Positions 36,368 to 45,299 are shown, counted from the first letter of the stretch. The stretch is 64,000 bases of DNA from Neobacillus cucumis (GCF_016107705.1 NZ_JAEHGC010000006.1:1-64000); one strand, 5' to 3'. A program made the numbers and translations. The notes: a model not told the origin generated them from the sequence alone.

Positions 36368-36883
36368 ATGGATACTGTTGTACTAGAGCCAGTTGTACAA
36401 GAAAAAAGAATTCTATATCTTGATTATCTTCTTTTAGCTGACGAGAGTGAGGAAGTAGTGAAGGAATACATATATGATGGTGAGATGTTCACAATTTGCC
36501 AGGATGGGATATGTATTGGTGTGGCATTATTTATTTCCCTAGCAAACCAAATAGTCGAGCTTAAGAATATTGCAATCGTTGAAGAGTATAGAGGAAGAGG
36601 AGTAGGTAAACAAGTCGTTATAAAGGCTTATAGACTATACCAATCTATGGGATTACAGAAAATGATTGTTGGAACCGCAAACTCTAGTATTGCGAACATT
36701 GTTTTTTATCAAAAAGTTGGTTTTAGGATGGTTGAAATTAAAAAGGATTTCTTTAAAAAGTACTCCACGCCCATTTTTGAAAATGGAATAAGGGCATTGG
36801 ATATGGTGATGTTTGAGAAGGAGTTATTTTGCTTAGAAATGGAAGATGGGGCTTTTCCAGAAAGAAATGCCTTCGAGACATAG
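36368..36883 (+). CDS. GNAT-family N-acetyltransferase
   Basis: A 171-residue acetyltransferase. The acetyl-CoA pyrophosphate loop is clear in IAIVEEYRGRGVGKQVV, and FYQKVGFRMVEIKKDFF is the usual C-terminal strand. GAGGAGG six nt before ATG 36368 sets the start, so the nine extra upstream codons are not used. Single gene. Substrate unknown. Confidence 0.88.
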   Translation: MDTVVLEPVVQEKRILYLDYLLLADESEEVVKEYIYDGEMFTICQDGICIGVALFISLANQIVELKNIAIVEEYRGRGVGKQVVIKAYRLYQSMGLQKMIVGTANSSIANIVFYQKVGFRMVEIKKDFFKKYSTPIFENGIRALDMVMFEKELFCLEMEDGAFPERNAFET

Positions 36884-37015
36884 GAAATAAAAATATCACC
36901 TTTTATGAAAAAAGGGTCGACTTTGTCATCGCTACAACAGTATTCAAGTCACAATGCATTTATTTTGTTTAGTAGAAGTTTACAAAAGTTGTTAGCTAGA
37001 AAATTAACTTATTAA

Positions 37016-37055
37016 AAGGGTATCCCCGAATTAAATAGTCATGTGAGATACCCTT
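37016..37055. terminator. Bidirectional terminator at the end of the toxin operon
   Basis: AAGGGTATC (37016-37024) pairs with GATACCCTT (37047-37055); on the minus strand TTTTAAT follows. It lies between the convergent GNAT gene and the toxin operon. Confidence 0.75.
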
Positions 37056-37072
37056 AATTACAATAATTATTT

Positions 37073-37344
37073 TTATAATAATTCTTTATTTATTTTTTCA
37101 GCCTTATGCAATTCTCCTAATAACGGGTTTTGATAGTCACTATAACTATCCATATAAGCACGTACCCCACCAATGCATTTTTATATCTTTGATATATGAG
37201 CTGTAAAATACCGCTATTTAAGTCTGCCACACATTCTTTTTCAAGATAATATAAAACTGCCTTTATTTGTTTGGTTAACTGCTTGTGCTTATCCATTGTA
37301 TCCTTGCTATAAAAAGAAAGGGGTTCTTTCAGGAAATACCCCAC
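37073..37344 (-). pseudogene. Frameshifted ORF downstream of the immunity gene
   Basis: The minus-strand frame from ATG 37344 (MGYFLKEPLSFYSKDTMDKH, QLIYQRYKNAL) loses sense after a C4/G4 run at 37165-37168. In the next frame the sequence continues GGVRAYMDSYSDYQNPLLGE and KAEKINKELL to a stop at 37073. A 1-nt indel in the homopolymer explains this; the original protein would be about 90 residues. Not recognised. Its place after toxin and immunity genes suggests a second immunity or accessory protein of the same operon. Confidence 0.5.
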
Positions 37345-37402
37345 TTTTCTGATTAGGCAAACTGGTTTTCATAATTACATATTTATCTTCAATTTTCCAA
37401 AT

Positions 37403-37630
37403 TTAATTTAGAAGTTCCAAAATTGTTTGATAAAAATAACTACATGCTTCATCTTCTGAATCAAATTTCTTTAATTGTGATTTCACACCCCGTTCACTAT
37501 AATATACCTCCCAAATATTATCTTCTTTATTTAAGCAAAATGCCTCATTAGGGAATCCCCCTTTTAAGCTATATAAATCTTTTGGGATATTAGCATTGAT
37601 TAATAATAGTTGCAATTCATCTTTTTTCAT
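37403..37630 (-). CDS. Immunity-type protein for the TNT toxin
   Basis: A 75-residue soluble acidic protein beginning MKKDELQLLLINANIPKDLY. Its start is 1 nt after the toxin stop, with GGAAAG as ribosome site, the classical place of an immunity gene in Bacillus polymorphic-toxin operons. Sequence features (small, acidic, GGFPNEAFCLNKEDNIWEVY) resemble small immunity families paired with TNT toxins. It should bind and neutralise the NAD+-glycohydrolase domain. The frame is intact although the toxin gene has a nonsense codon. Function is inferred mainly from position. Confidence 0.7.
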   Translation of the reverse strand: MKKDELQLLLINANIPKDLYSLKGGFPNEAFCLNKEDNIWEVYYSERGVKSQLKKFDSEDEACSYFYQTILELLN

Positions 37631-37631
37631 A

Positions 37632-38840
37632 TTACTTTCCTACCCTTCCGATTATTCCCTGCTCTATTAATTTTTTTACTGATTGGTTGAGTTCATACTG
37701 AATACCAAGACCTGGTTCATCAAACCAGGGAGCAATTTTCCCAGCCTGCACTTCTATTGGTTTTTTAACTACATAGACTTTATACGGTTTTAGATACGTT
37801 TCAGGTGCTAGCGCACGCATTTCATAGGGAACTCCAAACGGTGAAACAAACGTCCCAGCCTCATAACCAAATCTATCGATAATTATGCCTGGCTTCAATG
37901 TCATGGTTTCGGGGTCACCTAATACACCACGGTTTGGAGGCCAAATAATTTCACCCTCGGAAGTATAGTAATTAGAGTTAGATTTGACAAGGTCATAATT
38001 TCTTTCATTAATGATTGGTTTTGGATAATTAGCTTCTATACGTTTCTCTCTATCAATTGACTTCCATTCATCTCTTGTCATTTTTCTTTCGCCAGGTTCT
38101 GGTCTGTAACCTCTAGTTTCAAGGCATTTCCCTGTACTATTTACTATCTTCTCACTACCTTTTATACCGTATGTAACCTTAAATCCACCGACTTCTTTTA
38201 TTAACTCAGTTCCTCTAGTTAGTTTAACCGCTTTATCAACACCCTTTGTTCCCACCAAAGCCAGGGCAGCCTCTCCAAATGCTCGACCAAACCAATGGGA
38301 GGAGCTTTCAGCGTTACCATTTACAACATCCGTATTCCATGATTCTTTAATTGCTTGCCAAATGGCTTCTCCTGTCTTTACTGGATGCTGTACAACATAT
38401 ACTAGCCCTTTTGCCGTTTTTATTGGGTGTCTAATAACTTGCCAAAGTCCATCAACAGTTGATACAACTGAATCGGATAAACCAGAAACAAATCCTTATG
38501 TGCTGTCATATGCGGTAGTAAGTCCATCTAAAAATTGATTCCAAATGGATTTTTCTTTTTCTAATGGGGGAGACTTAGCCGTTTTATCTGCTTCAATATA
38601 TTGATCCATCGATTCATCAATAAAAACAAGGATTCTTTTCATTTTTAATTCAAGCTCATTCATTGCCTTTACTGCTTGAATTAGGCGTTGATCAATATTT
38701 CCTTTTTGGGCAACTCGATGATCTATGCTTATTCTAATTGAGGATATGCTATTTTCTAAGTCTCCTATTTCTGAAGATAAGTTTTTAATGTGCTGATTTG
38801 TTGATTTTATATGATCTATATTAATTTTAATAGATGACAA
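37632..38840 (-). pseudogene. Polymorphic toxin with C-terminal TNT domain, interrupted by one TAA
   Basis: One frame runs from TTG 38840 to 37632 (402 codons) broken only by TAA at 38496-38498 (codon 115). Residues 1-100 (SSIKINIDHIKSTNQHIKNL and following) are a helical WXG/LXG-like export domain; HPIKTAKGLVYVVQHPVKTG lies in the middle; residues ~297-397 are a TNT (DUF4237) domain with WPPNRG, IDRFG, APWFDEPGLGIQYEL. TNT domains hydrolyse NAD+ in the target cell after type VII-like export. AAAGGAG precedes TTG 38840. The second half could start at TTG 38258, but would lack the export domain. Inactivated copy, readthrough gene, or sequence error. Confidence 0.8.
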
Positions 38841-38872
38841 AAAGAAAAAAACTCCTTTCAAAAAAATTGCCG

Positions 38873-39652
38873 CTAGCGGAATAACTCCTTTAATTCGTCT
38901 AAGCGTACATAGAATGGTTCGATGTTTTTCACAATGGATGCGGTTAAAGGAAGGGAATCGTCGAGTACGGCACTTTCAATCCTTTGGTGGATATTTAGAT
39001 TATTATTTATTGTCGTAAACACATGAGAAAGAATTTCTCCTGATGATTCCCTTTCCAGCACATCTAATTCCAGGCACACCAATGGAAATGTAGTCCCACC
39101 GAAAATCGGATTATACATATTGGTAAAATACGCTTTTTTTATAGCAGGAACTGTTCGAACGCAGGAAGACATCAGCTGTAAAGTACTGAATGGTACATCC
39201 ATTACTTGTGATACCAAGAATTTCTCTTTCTGTGTTTCACTTAGTTGTTCAAAAAAATAGGGAAGAATCCTTCCGTCGCGAAGTGTTAGCAACTCTTCTG
39301 GAATCATTTTTTTACTCAAGTCAAAGCCTGGGTTCAACACGATTGAAGCATCGGCATCAATTAATGGTAAAAGGTCTCTTGAATGGATCTGTACATAATG
39401 TTGATTGGAGGGGAAAATCGTAAGAAATTTCTTCAAGCTTGAATAAACAGGGAGGACGAGTTCATTCTCTATTTCTATATATTTTAGAAAAAGCGAAGGT
39501 CCTTCATCATCTTGGCTGGGCCCGATATTTGCAGTTCTCCCCAGAACAATTAGTTCTAACTCTAGAAATGCTTGATAAAAGTTAAAGCGCATTTCTGGCT
39601 GATCAATGACCGTACCAAGGATTGCATCAAATAAATTTATCTTATTATCCAT
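38873..39652 (-). CDS. SseB-like protein heading the toxin operon
   Basis: A 259-residue soluble protein with the SseB N-terminal domain (~5-120; YSSLKKFLTIFPSNQHYVQI, LPLIDADASIVLNPG) and an SseB C-terminal part (~150-250). SseB-type proteins are named for enhanced serine sensitivity; their biochemical role is unknown. In Firmicutes they also occur beside secreted toxin genes. It starts after GGAGAAG and ends 32 nt before the toxin start, so it is likely cotranscribed. Its role for the toxin is inferred only from position. Confidence 0.75.
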   Translation of the reverse strand: MDNKINLFDAILGTVIDQPEMRFNFYQAFLELELIVLGRTANIGPSQDDEGPSLFLKYIEIENELVLPVYSSLKKFLTIFPSNQHYVQIHSRDLLPLIDADASIVLNPGFDLSKKMIPEELLTLRDGRILPYFFEQLSETQKEKFLVSQVMDVPFSTLQLMSSCVRTVPAIKKAYFTNMYNPIFGGTTFPLVCLELDVLERESSGEILSHVFTTINNNLNIHQRIESAVLDDSLPLTASIVKNIEPFYVRLDELKELFR

Positions 39653-39875
39653 AAAACTTCTCCATCTATATTCACTAAGAAGAATAATATTTTCCTGCCT
39701 TTTATTACAAGGAAATAATTGTTAATTTTTAACGAACCTTTTGCCTATAAATTTTGGGTTACTTTTCCTTGTTTTAGGACAAATTTACCAAAATGTTGTA
39801 AAAGTAATGGCATTTTCTATTCTTCGCAAAGTAAAATAAACTTGTAGGACTTATTTTAAAAGGGGGCGGATTCAA

Positions 39876-40198
39876 ATGAACATCGTATAACAACCGAGAA
39901 TATTGCGAATCATAAAATTACAGAAGTGATTGGACCAGTATTTGGATTAACCGTAAGGGCGAGAGGAATTGGTAAGGATATCCTGGCTTCCCTAAAAGGG
40001 CTCGTGGGTGGAGAAATTAATCAGTATACAGAGATGCTCGAAGATGCTAGAAAACAAGCAATCGACCGCATGGTGAAAAACGCGCAGGCGATGGGGGCAA
40101 ATGCTATTATTATGATGCGCTTCGACTCTGGTGAAATCGGTCAGAATATGAGTGAAATCGTTGCGTATGGAACAGCTGTTATTGCGGAAAAGGAATAG
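39876..40198 (+). pseudogene. YbjQ/DUF74 family protein, 2-nt insertion near the start
   Basis: From 39926 on, the frame encodes GPVFGLTVRARGIGKDILAS and the rest of a YbjQ (DUF74, heavy-metal-binding-like, pentameric) protein of usual length. The natural start should be ATG 39876 after AGGGGGCGG, giving MNIV-TTENIANHKITEVIG, but GTATAACA stands where GTAACA is needed. Removing TA (39887-39890 region) restores one 106-codon frame. As written, translation would stop at codon 5, or must begin at GTG 39926 and lose ~17 residues. A real mutation or a sequencing slip. Function of the family is not settled. Confidence 0.65.
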
Positions 40199-40201
40199 AC
40201 G

Positions 40202-40426
40202 ATGAAATGGATTTTGGGTTATTACGGTATCCAACTTGTCATTCTTATTATTGTAATCATTGGTTCCTGGTTGATCTGGGATCGCCGCTTTAAATCGAAG
40301 CATGGACAGCAAGTGCCAAAGGGCTTCGTCCGGACAAATGAGGTCTCAATCGATCCAACTACAAATAAAAGATTAGTTGTTTACTTTAATCCGGAAACCG
40401 GAGAGAGATTTTATAAGGAAGAATGA
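40202..40426 (+). CDS. Small single-span membrane protein
   Basis: A 74-residue protein with one transmembrane segment (~8-25, QLVILIIVIIGSWLIW) followed by a basic stretch and a soluble tail ending FNPETGERFYKEE. It starts 3 nt after the ybjQ stop with AAAGGA as ribosome site, so the two are cotranscribed. Not recognised beyond that; the partnership with a YbjQ protein is the only clue. Confidence 0.7.
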   Translation: MKWILGYYGIQLVILIIVIIGSWLIWDRRFKSKHGQQVPKGFVRTNEVSIDPTTNKRLVVYFNPETGERFYKEE

Positions 40427-40460
40427 GGTCAAGGGATTTGTATCAACTTATAATAATGAA

Positions 40461-40500
40461 AAGGTATCCCCATAAAATCGAATGGAGATACCTTCTGTAT
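40461..40500. terminator. Bidirectional terminator
   Basis: AAGGTATC (40461-40468) pairs with GATACCTT (40487-40494), followed by CTGTATTTTT on plus and by TTTTCATT on minus. It separates convergent genes and resembles the hairpin at 37016. Confidence 0.8.
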
Positions 40501-40524
40501 TTTTCCGTAAACATTTACCTTTTT

Positions 40525-41724
40525 TTATACATACCGATTGCGGCCTGACAACATTCCAAAAATCATTTGAATGATCGAAACAATAATAAGAGTAATCAAT
40601 GGAATCGTCCACATGTGGGTCTGGTCATATAAGAAACCAATAAATAATGGGCCGATTGCAGCTAGAATATAACCTGTTGATTGTGCCATTCCCGATAAAT
40701 CAGCGGCCTGGGTGGCACTACGGGCGCGAAGTCCAATATAGCTTAGGGCTAATGGAAAGCTTCCTCCCAAGGCAACTCCGATTAAAATAATACTGATAAT
40801 TAAAATCGGATAGGATGAGCCAATGAGTAATCCTGTAAAGCCAATTAAAGCACTTAGACTTAACCCAAAGGAAATACCAACTTGTGAACGAAACCGTCCT
40901 GCCATAACAGGGACGAAGAAACTTGCCGGTAATCCCACGATTTGGGTAAAGGAAAGGAGCCAACCTGCTGTTTCAACACTTATGCCGTGACTGTGCAGGA
41001 TTTCAGGCAGCCAAGAAATCGTTACATAAAATAAGAAGGATTGAAACCCCATAAAAATGGCGATTTGCCAGGCAAGTTTTGAACGCCAGATTTGATTGGA
41101 ACTTGGAGTTACCTTTCTGATCGTCTTCTGACTTCCTTGATTAAATTTGACAAGAAAGCTCCAAACCAAGATGGCTACAATAGCTGGAATTCCCCAAACA
41201 ATTAAGGCTCCCTGCCAGCCAAGGTTTAACTCCATTGCAAATGGGACACTTACACCGGATGCTAATGATGCAAAGAAACCCATGGAAGTGGAATAAACAC
41301 TTGTCATCAGTCCGAATTTCTCTGGGAATTTATCCTTTGCAACAGCTGGCAAAAGCACGTTTCCAATCGCTATGCCCATCCCGGCCAAAAGAGTTCCAGC
41401 AAAGAGAAAAAATGTCACGGGGATCACCCGTATACTAATCCCGATCAAAAGTGAAACCAAGCCAATGAGCAGAGTCTTTTCGTTGGAAAATCGATTGGCT
41501 AGTTTTGGAACAATTGGTGACATGACGGCAAAAACGATTAACGGTAAACTCATTAACAGGCCTGCGCTCCAATGGGCAAGTCCGACATCTTTCTGAATCA
41601 TTCCAATTAATGGCCCAACAGAGGTAATGGCGGGCCGCAAATTAAAGGCGACAAGGATAATCCCGGTTACGAGGAAAAAAAGATAAGACGATTTCGTCTG
41701 AGTAGTAGAATTTGTTAATTCCAT
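40525..41724 (-). CDS. MFS transporter, CynX/NimT family
   Basis: A 399-residue major facilitator with 12 predicted membrane helices. The start MELTNSTTQTKSSYLFFLVT, the segment VAFNLRPAITSVGPLIG and LSLPLIVFAVMSPIVPKLA-like stretch are characteristic of the CynX/NimT/YycB group (cyanate, nitroimidazole or metabolite export). AGGAG lies 8 nt before the ATG. Single gene. Substrate cannot be read from sequence. Confidence 0.88.
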   Translation of the reverse strand: MELTNSTTQTKSSYLFFLVTGIILVAFNLRPAITSVGPLIGMIQKDVGLAHWSAGLLMSLPLIVFAVMSPIVPKLANRFSNEKTLLIGLVSLLIGISIRVIPVTFFLFAGTLLAGMGIAIGNVLLPAVAKDKFPEKFGLMTSVYSTSMGFFASLASGVSVPFAMELNLGWQGALIVWGIPAIVAILVWSFLVKFNQGSQKTIRKVTPSSNQIWRSKLAWQIAIFMGFQSFLFYVTISWLPEILHSHGISVETAGWLLSFTQIVGLPASFFVPVMAGRFRSQVGISFGLSLSALIGFTGLLIGSSYPILIISIILIGVALGGSFPLALSYIGLRARSATQAADLSGMAQSTGYILAAIGPLFIGFLYDQTHMWTIPLITLIIVSIIQMIFGMLSGRNRYV

Positions 41725-41802
41725 TTATTTACTCCTTTCTGGAAAATACACTTTCTAAAGTATATCATAATGAAAGGAGAAATGAAGGTAAGTGTCAGGT
41801 AT

Positions 41803-41985
41803 GATAGGGGACAAAATCAGGAGAGAATTTAGGTAAAATGACTCCAACAAGGTGATAGGGGACAAAAGCAGTTGAGTAAAAGCGAAAAGTGTTGCCAAAA
41901 TTCCGGTAGGAAACAAAATCAGGAGAGTAAACGTGAAAACTGTCTTCAATAAACTTGAATTGGGGACAAAATCAAGCGATTATCA
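41803..41985. repeat. Degenerate ~51-bp tandem repeat (four units)
   Basis: Units start at 41803, 41854, 41905 and 41958 (spacing 51, 51, 53). Each opens with a version of GATAGGGGACAAAATCAGGA; copy 3 has GGTAGGAAAC, copy 4 is partial and ends in a hairpin with ATATGTCCCC. The frame is not preserved, so it is non-coding. The rest of 41986-42253 contains a GGTAGC/GCTACC hairpin near 42110 but no supported gene. Confidence 0.65.
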
Positions 41986-42253
41986 TGATATATGTCCCCA
42001 ATAATTTCTCTTTTCTCTTCATATTAAATTTTGTCGGTTTTTAATTTAGCTATTAAATCCAATATATTGACCCGCTCACTTGTATCGGCTCCTCCTACGC
42101 CAAATACCATGGTAGCCACTCATGCTACCCCCACTACCTATACTATATAGAAATATTGTTAATAGAATATGTCATAGATGTTATAAACCTGTTAATCCTT
42201 CTTTAAAAAAACATGAAGTAGAGAGAAGGAATATGGGTGAAATCTACTGGAAT

Positions 42254-43303
42254 TTACTTCATCATTTGTTTAACGAATTCCCGATTCCGCTCCTGAAAAA
42301 CTTCATTATGCGAAGAAACCATCGCCGCTTTAGGGGCGTCCGGCTGAATAAATTGCTTTGCTTTATTAACGGCATTGGCCGCATCTTGGAAAGCACCCGC
42401 AATTAAATTAACTTTCCCCTCGTACATCAGAATATCTCCAGCTGCATAAATTCCCTCAATAGATGACTCACATGTCGCATTCCCGGCAATATAAAATTGT
42501 TCAGTCCGTTCAATAGACAATTCACTATGATCTAATAGTGCCACATCTTGTTCATAGCCATGATTGATGATTACTTCATCAATCTCTAAAGAAAAGCTTT
42601 CACCCGTTTCCTGATGGGTCAAGCAAACCTGCTCAATCACATCATGCTGGGAGGAAGCAACTAATTTCGTAATCGAGGTATTGAAGAAACAGTGGGCAGA
42701 ACTGTTTAATAACTGGGAAACCTGCGCTTCATGACCAGATAAGCTGTCCTTCCGATAGGTTAGATAAACTTGTTTGGCAATTGGCACCAACTCATTGGCC
42801 CAATCAATCGCCGTATTGCCGCCGCCGGAAATGATGACTGTTTTATTTTTAAAATGGTTTAACGACTTCACAGTATAATTCAAATTTGAAACTTCAAATC
42901 TTTCAGCACCTTCAATTTCCAGCCTTTGAGGCTTTAAGATTCCGCTGCCAACGGCCACGATGACAGTTTTTGAAAAATGCATTTTCCCTGAGGCAGTTAT
43001 TAAAACGAAAATCCCCGCTTCGTCCCGGCTGATGGACTCCACTTTTTCATTTAAAACGACTTCAGGGTTAAAGGTTAATCCTTGCTGGACAAGCTGTTTC
43101 CGTAAGGTTTCTCCGGGGACAGGTGTTAAGCCGCCCACATCCCAAACAATCTTTTCTGGATAGATATGTAATTTGCCACCCAACTGCGGTTGATATTCGA
43201 TGATCTTTGTTTTCATTTCGCGTAATCCACTGTAAAAGGCAGAGTAGAGTCCTGCCGGTCCGCCGCCAATCACGGTTACATCAAATAATTCTTGCTGATT
43301 CAT
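42254..43303 (-). CDS. Ferredoxin/flavodoxin-NADP+ reductase (YumC/YcgT type)
   Basis: A 349-residue thioredoxin-reductase-like flavoprotein without the redox CxxC pair, the type 2 ferredoxin-NADP reductase of Firmicutes. The FAD site is VTVIGGGPAGLYSAFYSGLR; NADPH binds at VIISGGGNTAIDWA; the second FAD segment is GIYAAGDILMYEGKVNLIAG. It uses NADPH to reduce ferredoxin or flavodoxin, which can feed iron release from siderophores. It diverges from a siderophore importer, with a Fur box 31 nt before its ATG, so it is iron-repressed. GAGG ribosome site. Confidence 0.88.
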   Translation of the reverse strand: MNQQELFDVTVIGGGPAGLYSAFYSGLREMKTKIIEYQPQLGGKLHIYPEKIVWDVGGLTPVPGETLRKQLVQQGLTFNPEVVLNEKVESISRDEAGIFVLITASGKMHFSKTVIVAVGSGILKPQRLEIEGAERFEVSNLNYTVKSLNHFKNKTVIISGGGNTAIDWANELVPIAKQVYLTYRKDSLSGHEAQVSQLLNSSAHCFFNTSITKLVASSQHDVIEQVCLTHQETGESFSLEIDEVIINHGYEQDVALLDHSELSIERTEQFYIAGNATCESSIEGIYAAGDILMYEGKVNLIAGAFQDAANAVNKAKQFIQPDAPKAAMVSSHNEVFQERNREFVKQMMK

Positions 43304-43333
43304 TTCCTCACACTCCCAGCAAATAGTTGTGAT

Positions 43334-43348
43334 TGATTATCATTCTCA
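43334..43348. promoter_or_regulatory. Fur box before the ferredoxin reductase gene
   Basis: TGATTATCATTCTCA fits the 7-1-7 Fur consensus TGATAATNATTATCA with two mismatches. It lies in the promoter region of the gene ending at 43303. Confidence 0.75.
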
Positions 43349-43485
43349 ATTAAACATACACAATTTTTACTTAATTGGCAATAGAGAACATTTTAGGGAG
43401 GGGCGAAAGAGGAATCTATGAATTTAGCAATTTAAAAAAATGATTGACACAGGATATAATTGCCATTAAAGTGGAGTTGTGAAAA

Positions 43486-43500
43486 TGATAATCATTATCA
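43486..43500. promoter_or_regulatory. Perfect Fur box before the siderophore importer
   Basis: TGATAATCATTATCA matches the 7-1-7 Fur consensus at every defined position. It is 30 nt upstream of the ATPase gene. TTGACA at 43444 may be the -35 element with ATATAAT downstream, placing the box over the start of transcription. Confidence 0.92.
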
Positions 43501-43530
43501 ATTGTATTTTTCAAAAGGAGGTTACCAAAA

Positions 43531-44376
43531 ATGGTTCGCCTTTATACTAATGAAATCACAATAGGGTACGGAGACCGTGTCATAGTAAAAGATCTCAGTG
43601 TTCAAATTCCAGATAGAAAAATCACGACAATCATCGGTTCCAACGGCTGCGGAAAGTCAACTCTTTTAAAAGCGATATCCCGGATTATTCCTCATCAGTC
43701 TGGAACCGTAATCCTTGACGGGCAAAATATCTCGCAGGAGAACACGAAGATTCTCGCTAAAAAAATGGCGATACTGCCGCAAACACCGGAAAGTGCCAGC
43801 GGATTATCGGTAGGTGAACTCGTTTCCTATGGACGTTTTCCTTATCAAAAAGGTTTTGGCCGTTTGACCAAAAAGGATATGCAAGTTATTGACTGGGCTC
43901 TTGAGGTGACCGGGATTGAAGACTTTAAGTATCGGCCTGTCGATGCATTATCAGGCGGTCAGCGGCAGCGAGTCTGGATTGCGATGGCTCTTGCCCAAGA
44001 AACGGAAATCATCTTCCTCGATGAGCCAACCACCTATCTGGATATGGCTCACCAGTTAGAGGTTCTAGAACTCTTGCAAAAACTAAATCAGGAACAGGAT
44101 CGGACGATTGTCATGGTGCTTCATGATTTGAACCAAGCGGCTCGCTTTGCGGATTATCTGATTGCATTAAAAGAGGGGAAAATTGTGAAAGCGGGGAAGA
44201 GTGAAGAGGTTCTTACCCCTCTCGTGTTAAGAAAGGTGTTCAATATTGATGCTGAAATTGGAAGGGATCCAAGAACCAATAAACCAATGTGCATCACGTA
44301 CAATTTATTAAAAGGAGAAACGAAAAATGAAAAAGCTGATGATTCCCTTTATTTTAATCTTAGTGCTAATTATTAG
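43531..44376 (+). CDS. Siderophore ABC importer, ATPase
   Basis: A 281-residue cytoplasmic ATPase of the FecE/FhuC/YusV class. Walker A is GSNGCGKST (~residue 40), the signature LSGGQRQRVW, Walker B IIFLDEPTTYLD, and switch His in MVLHDLNQA. First gene of a four-gene operon with a perfect Fur box. AAAAGGAGG sets ATG 43531. Its last 50 nt overlap the start of the binding-protein gene in another frame, so the C-terminal residues (after GETKNEKADD) may be dispensable. It powers uptake of a ferric siderophore. Confidence 0.93.
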   Translation: MVRLYTNEITIGYGDRVIVKDLSVQIPDRKITTIIGSNGCGKSTLLKAISRIIPHQSGTVILDGQNISQENTKILAKKMAILPQTPESASGLSVGELVSYGRFPYQKGFGRLTKKDMQVIDWALEVTGIEDFKYRPVDALSGGQRQRVWIAMALAQETEIIFLDEPTTYLDMAHQLEVLELLQKLNQEQDRTIVMVLHDLNQAARFADYLIALKEGKIVKAGKSEEVLTPLVLRKVFNIDAEIGRDPRTNKPMCITYNLLKGETKNEKADDSLYFNLSANY

Positions 44377-45241
44377 TGCCTGCAGTAACCCTACTAAAAC
44401 AACAACCAACTCAGATTCAAAAGAGAAAGACACGATTACATACCAATCAGAAAATGGACCTGTTGAAGTTCCGGCACATCCGAAACGTGTTATCGTCCTT
44501 TCCTCTTTTGCCGGGAATGTCATGGCGTTAGGTGTTCCGCTTGTCGGAGTGGATTCTTGGTCAAAAATGAACCCGCGTTTCGAGAGTAAGCTGAAAAATG
44601 TCGAAGAAGTATCCGATGAAAACTTGGAAAAGATTATAGAATTACACCCGGATTTAATTATTGGATTGTCAACGATGAAAAACGTAGATAAATTGAAAAA
44701 AATCGCACCAGTTGTTACTTTTACCTACGGAAAGGTAGATTATCTAACGCAACATGTTGAAATAGGTAAACTATTAAATAAACAAAAAGAAGCACAGGCT
44801 TGGGTGGATGACTTCAAGCAGCGGGCAGAAAAAGCCGGTGAAGAAATTCGGGCTAAAATTGGTTCAAACGCAACCGTTTCTGTTGTAGAGAACTTTGATA
44901 AGCAGCTTTATGTTTTTGGCGATCACTGGGGACGCGGCACTGAACTTTTATATCAAGCTATGAAGTTAAACATGCCAGAAAAAGTGAAAAAGATGGTTGA
45001 AAAAGATGGATACTATGCCTTATCACAGGAAGCCCTTCCTGAGTATGCCGGAGATTATCTTATCTTGAGTAAGAATTCAGATACCGACAACTCGTTCCAG
45101 GAGACTGATACGTACAAAGAAATTCCGGCTGTCAAAAACAATCATGTTTTTGAAGTGAATGCAAAAGAATTCTATTTCAATGACCCATTAACCTTAGATT
45201 ATCAGCTAGAAACGTTTAAAAAGGACTTTCTAGGAAACTAA
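44327..45241 (+). CDS. Ferric-siderophore-binding lipoprotein
   Basis: A 304-residue class III binding protein. The lipobox is LIISAC with C19 lipidated; a Thr/Ser/Lys linker follows, then two lobes joined by a long helix. Signatures are PKRVIVLSSFAGNVMALGV, HPDLIIGLST, and the C-terminal NNHVFEVNAKEFYFNDPLTL, which resembles FhuD-like hydroxamate binders. It hands the ferric complex to the two permeases. AAAGGAG lies before the ATG; the start is embedded in the ATPase gene. Hydroxamate versus catecholate specificity is not certain. Confidence 0.9.
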   Translation: MKKLMIPFILILVLIISACSNPTKTTTNSDSKEKDTITYQSENGPVEVPAHPKRVIVLSSFAGNVMALGVPLVGVDSWSKMNPRFESKLKNVEEVSDENLEKIIELHPDLIIGLSTMKNVDKLKKIAPVVTFTYGKVDYLTQHVEIGKLLNKQKEAQAWVDDFKQRAEKAGEEIRAKIGSNATVSVVENFDKQLYVFGDHWGRGTELLYQAMKLNMPEKVKKMVEKDGYYALSQEALPEYAGDYLILSKNSDTDNSFQETDTYKEIPAVKNNHVFEVNAKEFYFNDPLTLDYQLETFKKDFLGN

Positions 45242-45299
45242 TTTTTAAAAGAGGGATTCTGTTTGTAGAATTCCTCTTTCTGAAAGATGAGAGATTGTG

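Noticed and set aside
42122..42406. 94-codon plus-strand ORF overlapping the ferredoxin reductase end
   Set aside because: The right half is antisense to a certain gene, and the left half has no ribosome site.
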